DNA of 64,000 nt from Prevotella sp. tf2-5. GTDB taxonomy: Bacteria; Bacteroidota; Bacteroidia; Bacteroidales; Bacteroidaceae. Below are positions 8,467 to 16,221 of this stretch, piece by piece. The notes under the pieces are model-generated. The model ran no database searches. It saw only the letters and a program-made list of their open reading frames with translations, and had not been told where the DNA came from. The position numbers were made by a program, and so were the translations under genes. The stretch is taken from assembly GCF_900115435.1 (NCBI RefSeq), contig NZ_FOWK01000001.1, positions 434,001-498,000 of the forward strand. The letters are read 5' to 3'. The number at the start of each line of letters is the position of its first letter. The first letter of the stretch is position 1.

Positions 8467-8562
8467 TTAACGAATGTTGGTTTTTATAAGTGTTATTACA
8501 CTCAAAATTGTCGCAATTACTACCGACACCAACATAATCGTTGTTTGAAAATCTAATAACAT
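8467..8562 (-). CDS. Predicted 31-aa single-span membrane peptide
   Basis: A short ORF of 31 codons encodes a peptide beginning MLLDFQTTIM and ending LIKTNIR. Residues about 8-26 form one hydrophobic helix (TIMLVSVVIATILSVITLI), with an acidic N-side and a basic C-side. It has its own promoter-like -7 box (8631-8638), a roughly 60-nt leader containing a small hairpin, and a strong terminator 4 nt after the stop. This arrangement makes a real gene more likely than chance. It is too small for family assignment. Possible roles include a regulatory membrane peptide, a partner of a transporter, or a type I-toxin-like peptide, though no antisense RNA promoter is evident. Expression is not proven. 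Confidence 0.6.
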   Translation of the reverse strand: MLLDFQTTIMLVSVVIATILSVITLIKTNIR

Positions 8563-8608
8563 AATCTTTACCTTAAATCTATTAACTACTAACCTAATGA
8601 ATAACAAC

Positions 8609-8625
8609 GTAATCGTCTCGATTAC
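8609..8625 (-). promoter_or_regulatory. Leader hairpin of the 31-aa peptide transcript
   Basis: GTAATCG (8609-8615) and CGATTAC (8619-8625) form a perfect 7-bp stem with a 3-nt loop. It would lie at or very near the 5' end of the transcript predicted from the -7 box at 8631-8638. Confidence 0.45.
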
Positions 8626-8630
8626 ATGTG

Positions 8631-8655
8631 CAAAGATACGAAACAATTACGTATC
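8631..8655 (-). promoter_or_regulatory. Promoter and overlapping inverted repeat for the 31-aa peptide
   Basis: On the minus strand 8631-8638 reads TATCTTTG, a match to the -7 consensus. Overlapping it is an inverted repeat, GATACG (8635-8640) and CGTATC (8650-8655), separated by 9 bp. Its position over the promoter suggests an operator, but no regulator is identified. Confidence 0.5.
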
Positions 8656-8710
8656 TGCCATAAAATATAAGTATTATTTAGTCTCTTTAATTCTATTTTT
8701 GACTTACATC

Positions 8711-8743
8711 AAAAAAATTGGCTACACCTTACAGTGCAGCCAA
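8711..8743 (-). terminator. Terminator of pckA
   Basis: On the minus strand a 10-bp stem with one G-T pair (TTGGCTGCAC with GTGTAGCCAA, loop TGTAAG, 8718-8743) is followed by seven T residues. It is 22 nt after the pckA stop. Confidence 0.88.
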
Positions 8744-8765
8744 TATCATTGAAAGAATTGTTTCC

Positions 8766-10379
8766 TTACAATTTTGGACCAGCAGCAACTAAAGCCTTAC
8801 CAGCCTCATTGCCCTCGTACTTCTTGAAGTTCTTGATGAAGCGACCAGCCAGATCCTCTGCTTTCTTGTTCCACTCTGCAGCGTCAGCGTAAGTGTCACG
8901 AGGATCGAGGATATTGGTAGCTACGCCCTCCAGTTCTGTGGGAACCTCGAAGTCGAAATAAGGAATCTTCTTCGTAGGAGCTTTCAGGATGGCACCACCC
9001 AGGATAGCATCGATAATACCACGTGTGTCCTTGATAGAGATACGCTTGCCTGTACCATTCCAACCAGTGTTCACGAGGTAAGCCTTGGCACCGCTCTTCT
9101 CCATCTTCTTCACCAACTCCTCGGCATACTTAGTAGGATGCAACTCGAGGAAGGCCTGACCGAAGCAAGCAGAGAAGGTAGGAGTAGGCTCTGTGATACC
9201 ACGCTCTGTACCAGCCAGCTTAGCAGTGAAACCAGAGAGGAAGTAATACTTCGTCTGCTCAGGAGTCAGGATAGATACTGGAGGCAGCACACCGAAAGCA
9301 TCAGCAGAGAGGAAGATGACGTTCTTAGCGTCAGGACCAGCACTCTTGCCATTGACTTTCTGTGCAATCTTCTCAATATGATCGATAGGATAGCTTACGC
9401 GGGTATTCTCTGTAACGCTCTTGTCAGCGAAATCAATCTTACCATCCTCTGCTACAGTAACATTCTCCAACAGAGCATTGCGACGGATAGCGTTATAGAT
9501 GTCGGGCTCACTCTCCTTATCCAGATTGATGACCTTTGCATAGCAGCCACCCTCAAGGTTGAATACGCCCTCGTCGTCCCATCCGTGCTCGTCATCACCA
9601 ATCAACAAGCGCTTTGGATCGGTAGACAGTGTGGTCTTACCTGTACCAGACAGACCAAAGAAGATTGCAGTGTTCTTACCCTCCATGTCAGTGTTAGCAG
9701 AGCAGTGCATAGAAGCGATACCCTGCAGAGGCAGATAGTAGTTCTGCATAGAGAACATACCCTTCTTCATCTCACCACCATACCAGGTGTTGATGATGCA
9801 CTGCTCACGAGAAGTAGTATTGAAAGCTACACATGTCTCTGAGTTCAGACCCAGTTCCTTGTAGTTCTCCACCTTTGCCTTAGAAGCATTATAGATGACG
9901 AAGTTAGGCTCAAACTTCTCCAGCTCCTCAGCAGTAGGCTGGATGAACATGTTTTTCACGAAATGAGCCTGCCAAGCAACCTCAACGATGAAACGAACAG
10001 CAAGACGAGTAGCCTCATTGGCACCGCAGAAAGCGTCAACAACATACAATTCCTTGTTGCAAAGCTCCTTGATGGCGATCTCCTTCACCTTTGCCCAAAC
10101 CTCCTCACTCATGGGGTGGTTATCATTCTTATATTCCTCAGTGGTCCACCATACCTTATCCTCGCTCTGTGCATCCTTCACGATGTACTTATCCTTAGGT
10201 GAGCGACCGGTATAGATACCTGTCATTACGTTAACAGCATTCAACTCAGTGTTCACACCCTTGTCGAAACCTGTCAGACCAGCCTTTGTCTCCTCTTCAA
10301 AGAGATACTCATAAGACGGATTGTGAGCTATCACGGTAGAACCTGTGATGCCATACTGTGTCAAATCTAACTTTGCCAT
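8766..10379 (-). CDS. pckA: Phosphoenolpyruvate carboxykinase (ATP)
   Basis: A 537-aa protein of the ATP-dependent PEPCK family. It has the family P-loop [12 protein letters not shown] (about residues 238-249), the metal-binding kinase-2 region [19 protein letters not shown], an oxaloacetate-binding Arg in [12 protein letters not shown] (about 55-66) and [12 protein letters not shown]. It interconverts oxaloacetate plus ATP with PEP, CO2 and ADP. In fermenting Bacteroidales it usually runs in the CO2-fixing direction towards succinate and propionate, so a central-metabolism role is expected. It is a single-gene unit with its own promoter and terminator. All key motifs are intact. Confidence 0.98.
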   Translation of the reverse strand: MAKLDLTQYGITGSTVIAHNPSYEYLFEEETKAGLTGFDKGVNTELNAVNVMTGIYTGRSPKDKYIVKDAQSEDKVWWTTEEYKNDNHPMSEEVWAKVKEIAIKELCNKELYVVDAFCGANEATRLAVRFIVEVAWQAHFVKNMFIQPTAEELEKFEPNFVIYNASKAKVENYKELGLNSETCVAFNTTSREQCIINTWYGGEMKKGMFSMQNYYLPLQGIASMHCSANTDMEGKNTAIFFGLSGTGKTTLSTDPKRLLIGDDEHGWDDEGVFNLEGGCYAKVINLDKESEPDIYNAIRRNALLENVTVAEDGKIDFADKSVTENTRVSYPIDHIEKIAQKVNGKSAGPDAKNVIFLSADAFGVLPPVSILTPEQTKYYFLSGFTAKLAGTERGITEPTPTFSACFGQAFLELHPTKYAEELVKKMEKSGAKAYLVNTGWNGTGKRISIKDTRGIIDAILGGAILKAPTKKIPYFDFEVPTELEGVATNILDPRDTYADAAEWNKKAEDLAGRFIKNFKKYEGNEAGKALVAAGPKL

Positions 10380-10427
10380 AATTACATTATTTAATTGAAT
10401 ATTTACTATTACCTATTTTTACGACCG

Positions 10428-10435
10428 CAAAGGTA
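10428..10435 (-). promoter_or_regulatory. Promoter -7 box for pckA
   Basis: The minus strand reads TACCTTTG here, 49 nt upstream of the start. A CTTTA stretch about 18 nt further upstream may be the -33 element. Confidence 0.65.
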
Positions 10436-10614
10436 CGAAGTTTTTGAGAATTAAAGATGATGAATTAAGAATTATTTGCGCTTCTGCTTGTCTTTTTGAG
10501 TTAAAGTATTTAAAATTCGCATTGTCCTCTAAGTTTTTGTAACGCAGAGTTGACAAAATTTTGCACCTTAGGGCTGAGAGAGAATCTGCTTACACTGAAA
10601 AATGCGCAAATACA

Positions 10615-10646
10615 TTTGGCATTTTGTTCACTTATTCGTACCTTTG
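10615..10646 (+). promoter_or_regulatory. Promoter for upp
   Basis: TTTG at 10615-10618 and TACCTTTG at 10639-10646 are separated by 20 bp, matching the Bacteroidetes -33/-7 arrangement. The upp start lies 27 nt downstream. This supports the ATG at 10673 rather than the in-frame ATG at 10550, which is upstream of the promoter. Confidence 0.8.
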
Positions 10647-10672
10647 CCGAGAAAAACTTAAAACAAAGAAAT

Positions 10673-11356
10673 ATGGAAGTAATCGATTTCAGTAAAAGCA
10701 ACTCCATCATGAACCAGTATATGTCGGAGTTACGTGACAAAAATTACCAGAAAAACCGTCTGTTGTTCCGTCACAACATCAAACGCATCGGAGAGATGAT
10801 GGCATATGAACTCTCCAAGACCTTGGACTACAAGCCCAAAACCATCACCACCCCCCTTGGGACTATTGACATTCCTTTACCCAAAGACGACATTGTGGTT
10901 GCCACGGTATTGCGTGCCGGACTGCCTTTCCATGAGGGCTTCCTCAACGTGTTTGACAAGGCTGACAATGGTTTCGTATCTGCATTCCGTATGTATATTA
11001 ACCGCGAGCATACTGAAGTTGGTGTTCATACCGAGTATATTGCCACCCAGAGCGTTAAGAACAAGACATTACTTATTGTCGACCCCATGCTTGCAACGGG
11101 CGGCAGTCTTGCCGCAGCCATCGAGTCATTGATGCAGACAGGAAAGCCTAAGAAGATACGCCTCTGTTGTGTTATTGCCGCTCCTGAGGGTATTGAGGTT
11201 GTCAAACAGGCACTGCCAGAAAATTCCACCATTTGGTGTGCCGCCATTGACAATGGTATGAACGAGCAGAAATATATCGTTCCCGGATTTGGTGACTGCG
11301 GTGACCTTTGTTATGGTGAGAAGCTACAGAGTTTCCGCAAGATAGCTGATAAATAA
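10673..11356 (+). CDS. upp: Uracil phosphoribosyltransferase
   Basis: A 227-aa enzyme starting MEVIDFSKSN; the upstream in-frame extension to 10550 is rejected because it crosses the promoter. The PRPP-binding motif LLIVDPMLATGGS (about residues 133-145) is intact, and the uracil-binding end YIVPGFGDCGDLCYG is present. It salvages uracil to UMP using PRPP in the cytoplasm. It is a single-gene unit ending at a strong terminator and is transcribed divergently from pckA. The N-terminal region is about 15-20 residues longer than E. coli Upp, as is common in Bacteroidetes. Confidence 0.95.
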   Translation: MEVIDFSKSNSIMNQYMSELRDKNYQKNRLLFRHNIKRIGEMMAYELSKTLDYKPKTITTPLGTIDIPLPKDDIVVATVLRAGLPFHEGFLNVFDKADNGFVSAFRMYINREHTEVGVHTEYIATQSVKNKTLLIVDPMLATGGSLAAAIESLMQTGKPKKIRLCCVIAAPEGIEVVKQALPENSTIWCAAIDNGMNEQKYIVPGFGDCGDLCYGEKLQSFRKIADK

Positions 11357-11369
11357 ACTAAGGTATATC

Positions 11370-11390
11370 TCCGATGGTGCAATCATCGGA
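11370..11390 (+). other. Small hairpin after upp
   Basis: TCCGATG (11370-11376) pairs with CATCGGA (11384-11390) around a 7-nt loop. It lacks a T run and sits upstream of the main terminator. It may stabilise the 3' end. Confidence 0.4.
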
Positions 11391-11410
11391 CTCATAACCG
11401 ATCTATCTGT

Positions 11411-11438
11411 CCCCGTGTCGAAAGACATGGGGTTTTTT
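11411..11438 (+). terminator. Terminator of upp
   Basis: CCCCGTGTC (11411-11419) and GACATGGGG (11424-11432) form a 9-bp stem with one G-T pair and a GAAA loop, followed by six T residues. Confidence 0.92.
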
Positions 11439-11514
11439 ATAGCAAAAATGTTTCATTGAACGTTTTTTGTTAGTTTTTGTATCATTATTTATAGGGCGAA
11501 ATAGAGGAATCATG

Positions 11515-11522
11515 TAATTTTG
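11515..11522 (+). promoter_or_regulatory. -7 box for the fructan cassette
   Basis: TAATTTTG matches TAnnTTTG and lies 30 nt upstream of the GH32 start. The -33 region is not recognisable, which could mean activator dependence. Confidence 0.5.
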
Positions 11523-11552
11523 CAGCAGATTGATTAAATAACTAAAAACAAA

Positions 11553-13238
11553 ATGCAAATGAAGAAAATGTTTTGGACCCTGATGGTGATGCTGCTGACC
11601 GTATCAAGTGTCAGCGCACAACAGAAGCCACTGGTATTGGGGAAGAGTCATGCCATGCAACGGGTAGAAGTAAAGAACCATTATCTGCTACTGCCTGTAC
11701 AAGAGAGAGAAGACAATGCCAATATCCGTGTATTGGTGGGTGGACAACAGGTACAGTCGATGAATATCCGACTGGCGGTTGACAAAGTGGATTATTACGT
11801 ACCTCTTGATATTCAGCGTTTTGGGACAAAGGACCTGTTGCTGGATATCATGTTCTATGGTGACCGTCGCTTTACTGGAGCCATGAAGGATTTCCTTTGC
11901 TGGCAGGAGATGAAGCAGAGTAACACTTTTGACACGACAAACCGTGAGAAGTTCCGTCCGCAATATCACCATACCCCAGCTTATGGCTGGATGAACGACC
12001 CCAATGGAATGTTCTATAAGGATGGGGTCTACCACCTCTTTTATCAATGGAACCCATATGGCTCCATGTGGGAAAATATGACATGGGGACATTCCACCAG
12101 CCGTGACCTCATCCACTGGGAGACACAACCAACGGCAATCGAGCCAGATGCCCTGGGTGATATCTTCAGTGGCTCTTGTGTGGTGGATCAAAAGAACAAC
12201 CAAGTAGTTGCTTTCTATACCTCAGCAGGCAGAAGTCAGGTGCAGTCGATGGCTGTCTCCAAAGATAATGGCAAGACCTTTGAGAAATATGCCGGCAACC
12301 CCATCCTCGTCAGCAAAGAGGAGGACTTCCGTGACCCAAAGGCTTTCTGGAACGCTGATATCCAAAGATGGAACCTCATCCTTGCCGTCGGACAGGAAAT
12401 GCATATCTACTCTTCCGACAACCTAAAAGACTGGACATACGAGAGTGCTTTCGGTAAAGAATACGGCTGTCATGACGGTGTATGGGAGTGTCCTGACCTA
12501 ATGAAACTTCCTGTCCGTGGCACCGGCAAACAGAAATGGATGCTGATTTGTAATATCAACCCAGGAGGTCCTTTCGGTGGTAGTGCCACTCAATATTTCA
12601 TCGGTGACTTCGATGGTAAGAAGTTCGTTTGCGAGCATACTGACACCCGTTGGATGGACTATGGCAAGGACCACTATGCCACCGTTACATTCGATAACGC
12701 TCCTGAGGGAAGACATATCGCCCTTGCCTGGATGTCGAACTGGCAGTATGCCAACCAAGTTCCCACAAAACAGTTCCGCAGTGCCAATAGTATTCCACGT
12801 GACCTCGACCTCTTCGAGTATAACGGACAGACCTATTGCGGTGTTACTCCATCCAAAGAGATGCTTGCCCTTCGTGGTAAGACAGGTAACAAATTACCAC
12901 AGACAGGTGAGTTGATCATCGACCTGAAAGGCTCTACGGAGATTACCTTCTCCAACTCTTTAGGAGAGCAGGTAGTGATGGAGTATGACGCTGTCAAGAA
13001 CACATTCTCGATGGACCGCAGTCGCAGCTATGCCAGCTTCAGTGAGGCTTTCCCCTGCAAGACCGTCGCACCTACTTACGGGGCTATGAAACAACTTCGT
13101 ATCTTCATTGACCATAGCTCCATCGAGGCTTTCGACGCAGAGGGACGCATGGCGATGACTAACCTTGTTTTCCCCACAGAGCCTTATTCGCAGATTAAAG
13201 TGACCAACAATGCAAAAGTAACCATTTATCCTTTTTAA
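11553..13238 (+). CDS. Glycoside hydrolase family 32 fructanase (levanase/inulinase type)
   Basis: A 561-aa protein with a signal peptide (residues 1-22, SVSA before QQ) and no lipobox. An N-terminal beta domain (about 25-125, DUF4980-like) precedes the GH32 five-bladed propeller, and a C-terminal beta-sandwich runs from about 430. The three GH32 motifs are intact: WMNDPNG (146-152, nucleophile Asp149), FRDP (259-262) and WECPD (311-315, acid/base Glu312). It hydrolyses beta-linked fructans or sucrose outside the cytoplasm, probably in the periplasm. The MFS gene starts 3 nt after its stop, and a PfkB sugar kinase follows, which together make a fructose-release, uptake and phosphorylation cassette. 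Linkage preference (beta-2,1 or beta-2,6; endo or exo) cannot be told from sequence by eye. Confidence 0.95.
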   Translation: MQMKKMFWTLMVMLLTVSSVSAQQKPLVLGKSHAMQRVEVKNHYLLLPVQEREDNANIRVLVGGQQVQSMNIRLAVDKVDYYVPLDIQRFGTKDLLLDIMFYGDRRFTGAMKDFLCWQEMKQSNTFDTTNREKFRPQYHHTPAYGWMNDPNGMFYKDGVYHLFYQWNPYGSMWENMTWGHSTSRDLIHWETQPTAIEPDALGDIFSGSCVVDQKNNQVVAFYTSAGRSQVQSMAVSKDNGKTFEKYAGNPILVSKEEDFRDPKAFWNADIQRWNLILAVGQEMHIYSSDNLKDWTYESAFGKEYGCHDGVWECPDLMKLPVRGTGKQKWMLICNINPGGPFGGSATQYFIGDFDGKKFVCEHTDTRWMDYGKDHYATVTFDNAPEGRHIALAWMSNWQYANQVPTKQFRSANSIPRDLDLFEYNGQTYCGVTPSKEMLALRGKTGNKLPQTGELIIDLKGSTEITFSNSLGEQVVMEYDAVKNTFSMDRSRSYASFSEAFPCKTVAPTYGAMKQLRIFIDHSSIEAFDAEGRMAMTNLVFPTEPYSQIKVTNNAKVTIYPF

Positions 13239-13241
13239 AAT

Positions 13242-14405
13242 ATGGCAAACAATAGCAACAAATCGATTTTCTTGATTCCCGTGATGCTCTGCTTTTTCTG
13301 CATGGGCTTCGTTGACCTTGTGGGAATCGCGTCAAACTATGTGAAAGAAGACCTCGGACTGTCTGACTCCGTCGCCAACATATTCCCCTCATTGGTGTTC
13401 TTCTGGTTCCTCATCTTCTCCGTACCCACGGGTATGCTGATGAACAAGATCGGACGTAAGAATACCGTATTGCTCTCACTCATCGTGACAGTGATATCAC
13501 TGCTGATCCCCCTCTTCGGCAACTCTTTTGGTGTCATGCTGATAGCTTTCTCGCTGCTGGGTATCGGTAATGCACTGATGCAGACTAGTATCAACCCGCT
13601 GGCGATGCTTATCATTGGTGACAAGAACCTTGCCTCCACCCTGACTTTCGGACAGTTTGTGAAGGCGATAGCCTCGTTCCTTGCTCCTTATCTCGCTATG
13701 TGGGGTGCCACAAAGGTGATTCCCTCGTTCGGCTACGACTGGCGTGTGTTGTTCATGGTTTATTTCATCGTCGGTGTACTTGCCACCGCTTTGTTGTGGG
13801 CAACACCCATCCAAGAGGAGATTTCAGAAAGGAAGTCATCATCATTCATGGATTGCCTGCGTCTGCTAGGAAAACCTATCGTTCTGCTGTCATTCCTTGC
13901 CATCATGTGTCATGTGGGTATCGATGTTGGTACTAATACGACGGCTCCAAAACTGTTAATGGAGCGTGTCGGTATGACGCTCAACGAAGCCGCATTTGCC
14001 ACCTCATTATATTTCATCTTCCGTACCATCGGAGCGTTGACAGGCTCTTTCTTCCTCCGCGTGATGAAGACACGCTGGTTCTTTATTATCAGTGTGATCT
14101 TAATGGCAGGTAGCATGATTCTTATGTTCAGTGGTCAGACAAAGGCGGTTCTCTACGTCGCTATCGCCCTGGTAGGCTATGGCAACTCCAATATTTTCTC
14201 CATGGCATTCTCAGAGGCATTGCTCTCCGTACCTGACAAGCAAAACGAAGTTTCTGGTCTGATGATTATGGGACTCTTTGGTGGAACGGTATTCCCACTC
14301 ATCATGGGCTTTATGAGCGATGCCATGGGACAGGCTGGTGCCGTAGCTGTCATGGCAGTAGGTGTCATTTACCTATTTACATATATCAAGCAAGTTAAAA
14401 ACTAA
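13242..14405 (+). CDS. Sugar MFS transporter, probable fructose permease
   Basis: A 387-aa protein with about 12 hydrophobic spans, starting MANNSNKSIF. It resembles the FucP/glucose-galactose permease group of the major facilitator superfamily. The A-like motif after span 2 is weak (GMLMNKIGRKN), as is usual in this group. It has FGQFVKAIASFLAPY near span 5 and NSNIFSMAFSEAL near span 10. It should move a hexose across the inner membrane by proton symport. Its position, 3 nt after the GH32 gene and 15 nt before a fructokinase, points to fructose as substrate. The end is short and polar (YIKQVKN). Confidence 0.88.
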   Translation: MANNSNKSIFLIPVMLCFFCMGFVDLVGIASNYVKEDLGLSDSVANIFPSLVFFWFLIFSVPTGMLMNKIGRKNTVLLSLIVTVISLLIPLFGNSFGVMLIAFSLLGIGNALMQTSINPLAMLIIGDKNLASTLTFGQFVKAIASFLAPYLAMWGATKVIPSFGYDWRVLFMVYFIVGVLATALLWATPIQEEISERKSSSFMDCLRLLGKPIVLLSFLAIMCHVGIDVGTNTTAPKLLMERVGMTLNEAAFATSLYFIFRTIGALTGSFFLRVMKTRWFFIISVILMAGSMILMFSGQTKAVLYVAIALVGYGNSNIFSMAFSEALLSVPDKQNEVSGLMIMGLFGGTVFPLIMGFMSDAMGQAGAVAVMAVGVIYLFTYIKQVKN

Positions 14406-14420
14406 AAATATCAAGAAACT

Positions 14421-15305
14421 ATGAAGAATCTGATTATCGGACTGGGCGAGGCATTATGGGATATGCTGCCCGAGGGAAAGAAACTGGGTGGTGCACCCGC
14501 CAATTTCGCCTATCACGCAGGACAGTTTGGACTGGACACCATGGCTATCAGTGCATTAGGCGAGGATAAACTCGCTGAAGAGACCATTGAGGCATTGGAG
14601 AAGAATGGATTGAAATACTTGATGCCACGAGTACCATACGCTACTGGTACTGTACAGGTAACTCTGTCTGGTGAGGGTATTCCCACTTATGAAATCAAGG
14701 AGAATGTCGCTTGGGATAACATACCTTTCTCAGATGAAATCAAGGAAGCTGCCAAAAACTGCCGCGCCGTATGTTTCGGGTCTCTGGCTCAGCGTAACAT
14801 CGTCACTCGTCAGACCATCCAGAAGTTCCTGGATGCAACACCCAAGGACTGTATCAAGATCTGTGATATCAACCTACGTCAGCATTTCTTTTCCAAGGAG
14901 ATCCTGGAGGATTCTTTCAAGCGTTGTAACATCTTGAAAATCAATGATGAGGAGTTGGTCGTTGTCACGCGTATGTTTGGTTATCAGGAATTAGACGATG
15001 CCAAGATTTGTGAGAAAATGGTGAAAGAATATAACTTGCAGATGCTCGTCCTGACGTGTGGTACTAATGGCAGTCATGTGTTCACTGCTGACGGCAAGCA
15101 CTCCTTCCAGCCTACTCCAAAGGTGGAGGTTGCTGATACCGTAGGTGCTGGTGACTCTTTCACCGGTTCGTTCTGTGCTGCCATCCTGAATGGCAAACCC
15201 GTTGAAGAGGCTCATCGTATCGCCGTAGAGGTGAGTGCATACGTCTGCACCCAGAACGGTGCGATGCCTAAGTATCCTGCCGAGCTGGTAGCTAAAGTAA
15301 AATAA
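14421..15305 (+). CDS. PfkB-family carbohydrate kinase, probable fructokinase
   Basis: A 294-aa ribokinase-fold kinase. The N-terminal motif LGEALWDMLPEGKKLGGAPA carries the substrate-binding Gly-Gly pair. The C-terminal PfkB signature DTVGAGDSFTGSF has the catalytic Asp at residue 245 and the anion-hole Gly-Ala-Gly. The opening GLGEALWDMLP is typical of bacterial fructokinases of this family. It phosphorylates imported fructose, making fructose 6-phosphate for glycolysis. It is the last gene of the cassette, and its stop codon is 1 nt from the stop of the convergent gene at 15307. No terminator is visible between them. Confidence 0.9.
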   Translation: MKNLIIGLGEALWDMLPEGKKLGGAPANFAYHAGQFGLDTMAISALGEDKLAEETIEALEKNGLKYLMPRVPYATGTVQVTLSGEGIPTYEIKENVAWDNIPFSDEIKEAAKNCRAVCFGSLAQRNIVTRQTIQKFLDATPKDCIKICDINLRQHFFSKEILEDSFKRCNILKINDEELVVVTRMFGYQELDDAKICEKMVKEYNLQMLVLTCGTNGSHVFTADGKHSFQPTPKVEVADTVGAGDSFTGSFCAAILNGKPVEEAHRIAVEVSAYVCTQNGAMPKYPAELVAKVK

Positions 15306-15306
15306 T

Positions 15307-16221
15307 CTAATACTCTACATAAGGAATCAGTCTCCGAATATCCGCTTCCGTAAAATCGGACGAGAAACGGAGGTCGTTGAGACTCTTGATATCCCCGTGC
15401 AACCGGCGGTAATCCGTAATAGCCTTCGCCTGATAGAAGTTGATATACGGATGCCGCCGAAGTTGTTGTATGGAGAGTTTGTTGACATTCAGTTTCCGAG
15501 GATTCGCATGTGTTATCACAAAATACTTTTTCGACTCTTTGGGGAAATGATCAATTTCATCCAGCTGGTCGACACTCACATAGCCACCTAACCATTTCCC
15601 ATAACGCACGATCTCCTTGGCATAATAGGAACCAATACCTGGCACTTGCCGAAGCAAGGAAGTGTCTGCCGTATTTAGCACTAAATGCTCCCCTTCCCTC
15701 AACTTAACAGGATAACGCACACTGTCTCTCTTCTTATTTTCACTATAGTTACTATAGACACTATAGTTCCTATCATCTTTATTCTCCCCACCTCTCTTTC
15801 TCACCAAAGTGACAGCTGGCAGATAATCCTCAGAGATACGGATATATGGTTCCAACCGTCGATAGTCTTTCACCGTCAACCCATAAAGTCTTGCAAAGTC
15901 TTCCTTCTTCCGATAAACTCCACCCCTGGCACGATATTTATAGATATTTCGTACCTGCCAAGACTGTAGCCCTAGCCTTAACAACTGCGTAGAATCCGCT
16001 GTATTAGGGTCAAAGTAAAAAGTCTCTGGCTGCCGCACTGGTACAGCATAGGACATCTCTGGATTTCTAGAATGTCTTGTATATCTAGAATTCCTGGGGG
16101 TTCTAGAGTTACTGGACTCTCCAGGACCACTAATATCCTCGCCCAGTAAAAAAATCCCTAAAAGGATTAAGACTCCTGTAATGATAGTGACAATAAGTAC
16201 GCGGCGGTCGTTACGGTTCAT
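15307..16221 (-). CDS. Helix-hairpin-helix (ComEA-like) DNA-binding protein, membrane anchored
   Basis: A 304-aa protein. One N-terminal hydrophobic span (about residues 9-26, VLIVTIITGVLILLGIFLL) is followed by a short Arg/Ser linker made of three-residue repeats. Next come three helix-hairpin-helix modules, recognisable from FDPNTADSTQLLRLGL (about 74), LNTADTSLLRQVPGIGSYYA (about 182) and LNVNKLSIQQLRRHPYINF (about 240). ComEA-type proteins bind DNA non-specifically on the outer face of the inner membrane and help DNA uptake. Here the role is inferred only from domain type. The start overlaps the stop of the upstream transporter gene by 4 nt (ATGA type), so the two are probably co-translated. 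The linker is encoded by 9-bp tandem repeats (16066-16124). Confidence 0.88.
   Translation of the reverse strand: MNRNDRRVLIVTIITGVLILLGIFLLGEDISGPGESSNSRTPRNSRYTRHSRNPEMSYAVPVRQPETFYFDPNTADSTQLLRLGLQSWQVRNIYKYRARGGVYRKKEDFARLYGLTVKDYRRLEPYIRISEDYLPAVTLVRKRGGENKDDRNYSVYSNYSENKKRDSVRYPVKLREGEHLVLNTADTSLLRQVPGIGSYYAKEIVRYGKWLGGYVSVDQLDEIDHFPKESKKYFVITHANPRKLNVNKLSIQQLRRHPYINFYQAKAITDYRRLHGDIKSLNDLRFSSDFTEADIRRLIPYVEY
15743..15775. repeat. 9-bp tandem repeat with CTATAG core inside a coding region
   Basis: CTATAG occurs at 15743, 15752 and 15761, with a degenerate fourth copy (CTATCA) at 15770. The period is exactly 9 bp. It lies inside the helix-hairpin-helix gene, between the first and second modules, and encodes Asn/Tyr/Ser-rich residues. 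The same 9-bp CTATAG pattern recurs at 36660. Confidence 0.85.
16066..16124. repeat. 9-bp tandem repeat with TCTAG core in the N-terminal linker
   Basis: Pentamers at 16066, 16075, 16084, 16093, 16102, 16111 and 16120 are TCTAG, TCTTG, TCTAG, CCTGG, TCTAG, ACTGG, TCCAG, on a 9-bp period. On the minus strand this encodes Arg-x-(Ser/Thr/Pro) triplets (RTPRNSRYTRHSRNP) in the linker after the membrane span of the helix-hairpin-helix protein. Confidence 0.75.

Noticed and set aside
8513..8562. A type I toxin-antitoxin pair at the 31-aa peptide
   Set aside because: The peptide would fit, but no plus-strand promoter with a TAnnTTTG box was found to produce an antisense RNA, so only the peptide is reported.
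10550..10672. Upstream extension of upp to the ATG at 10550
   Set aside because: The -33 and -7 promoter elements lie inside this stretch, and the extra residues do not match the family.
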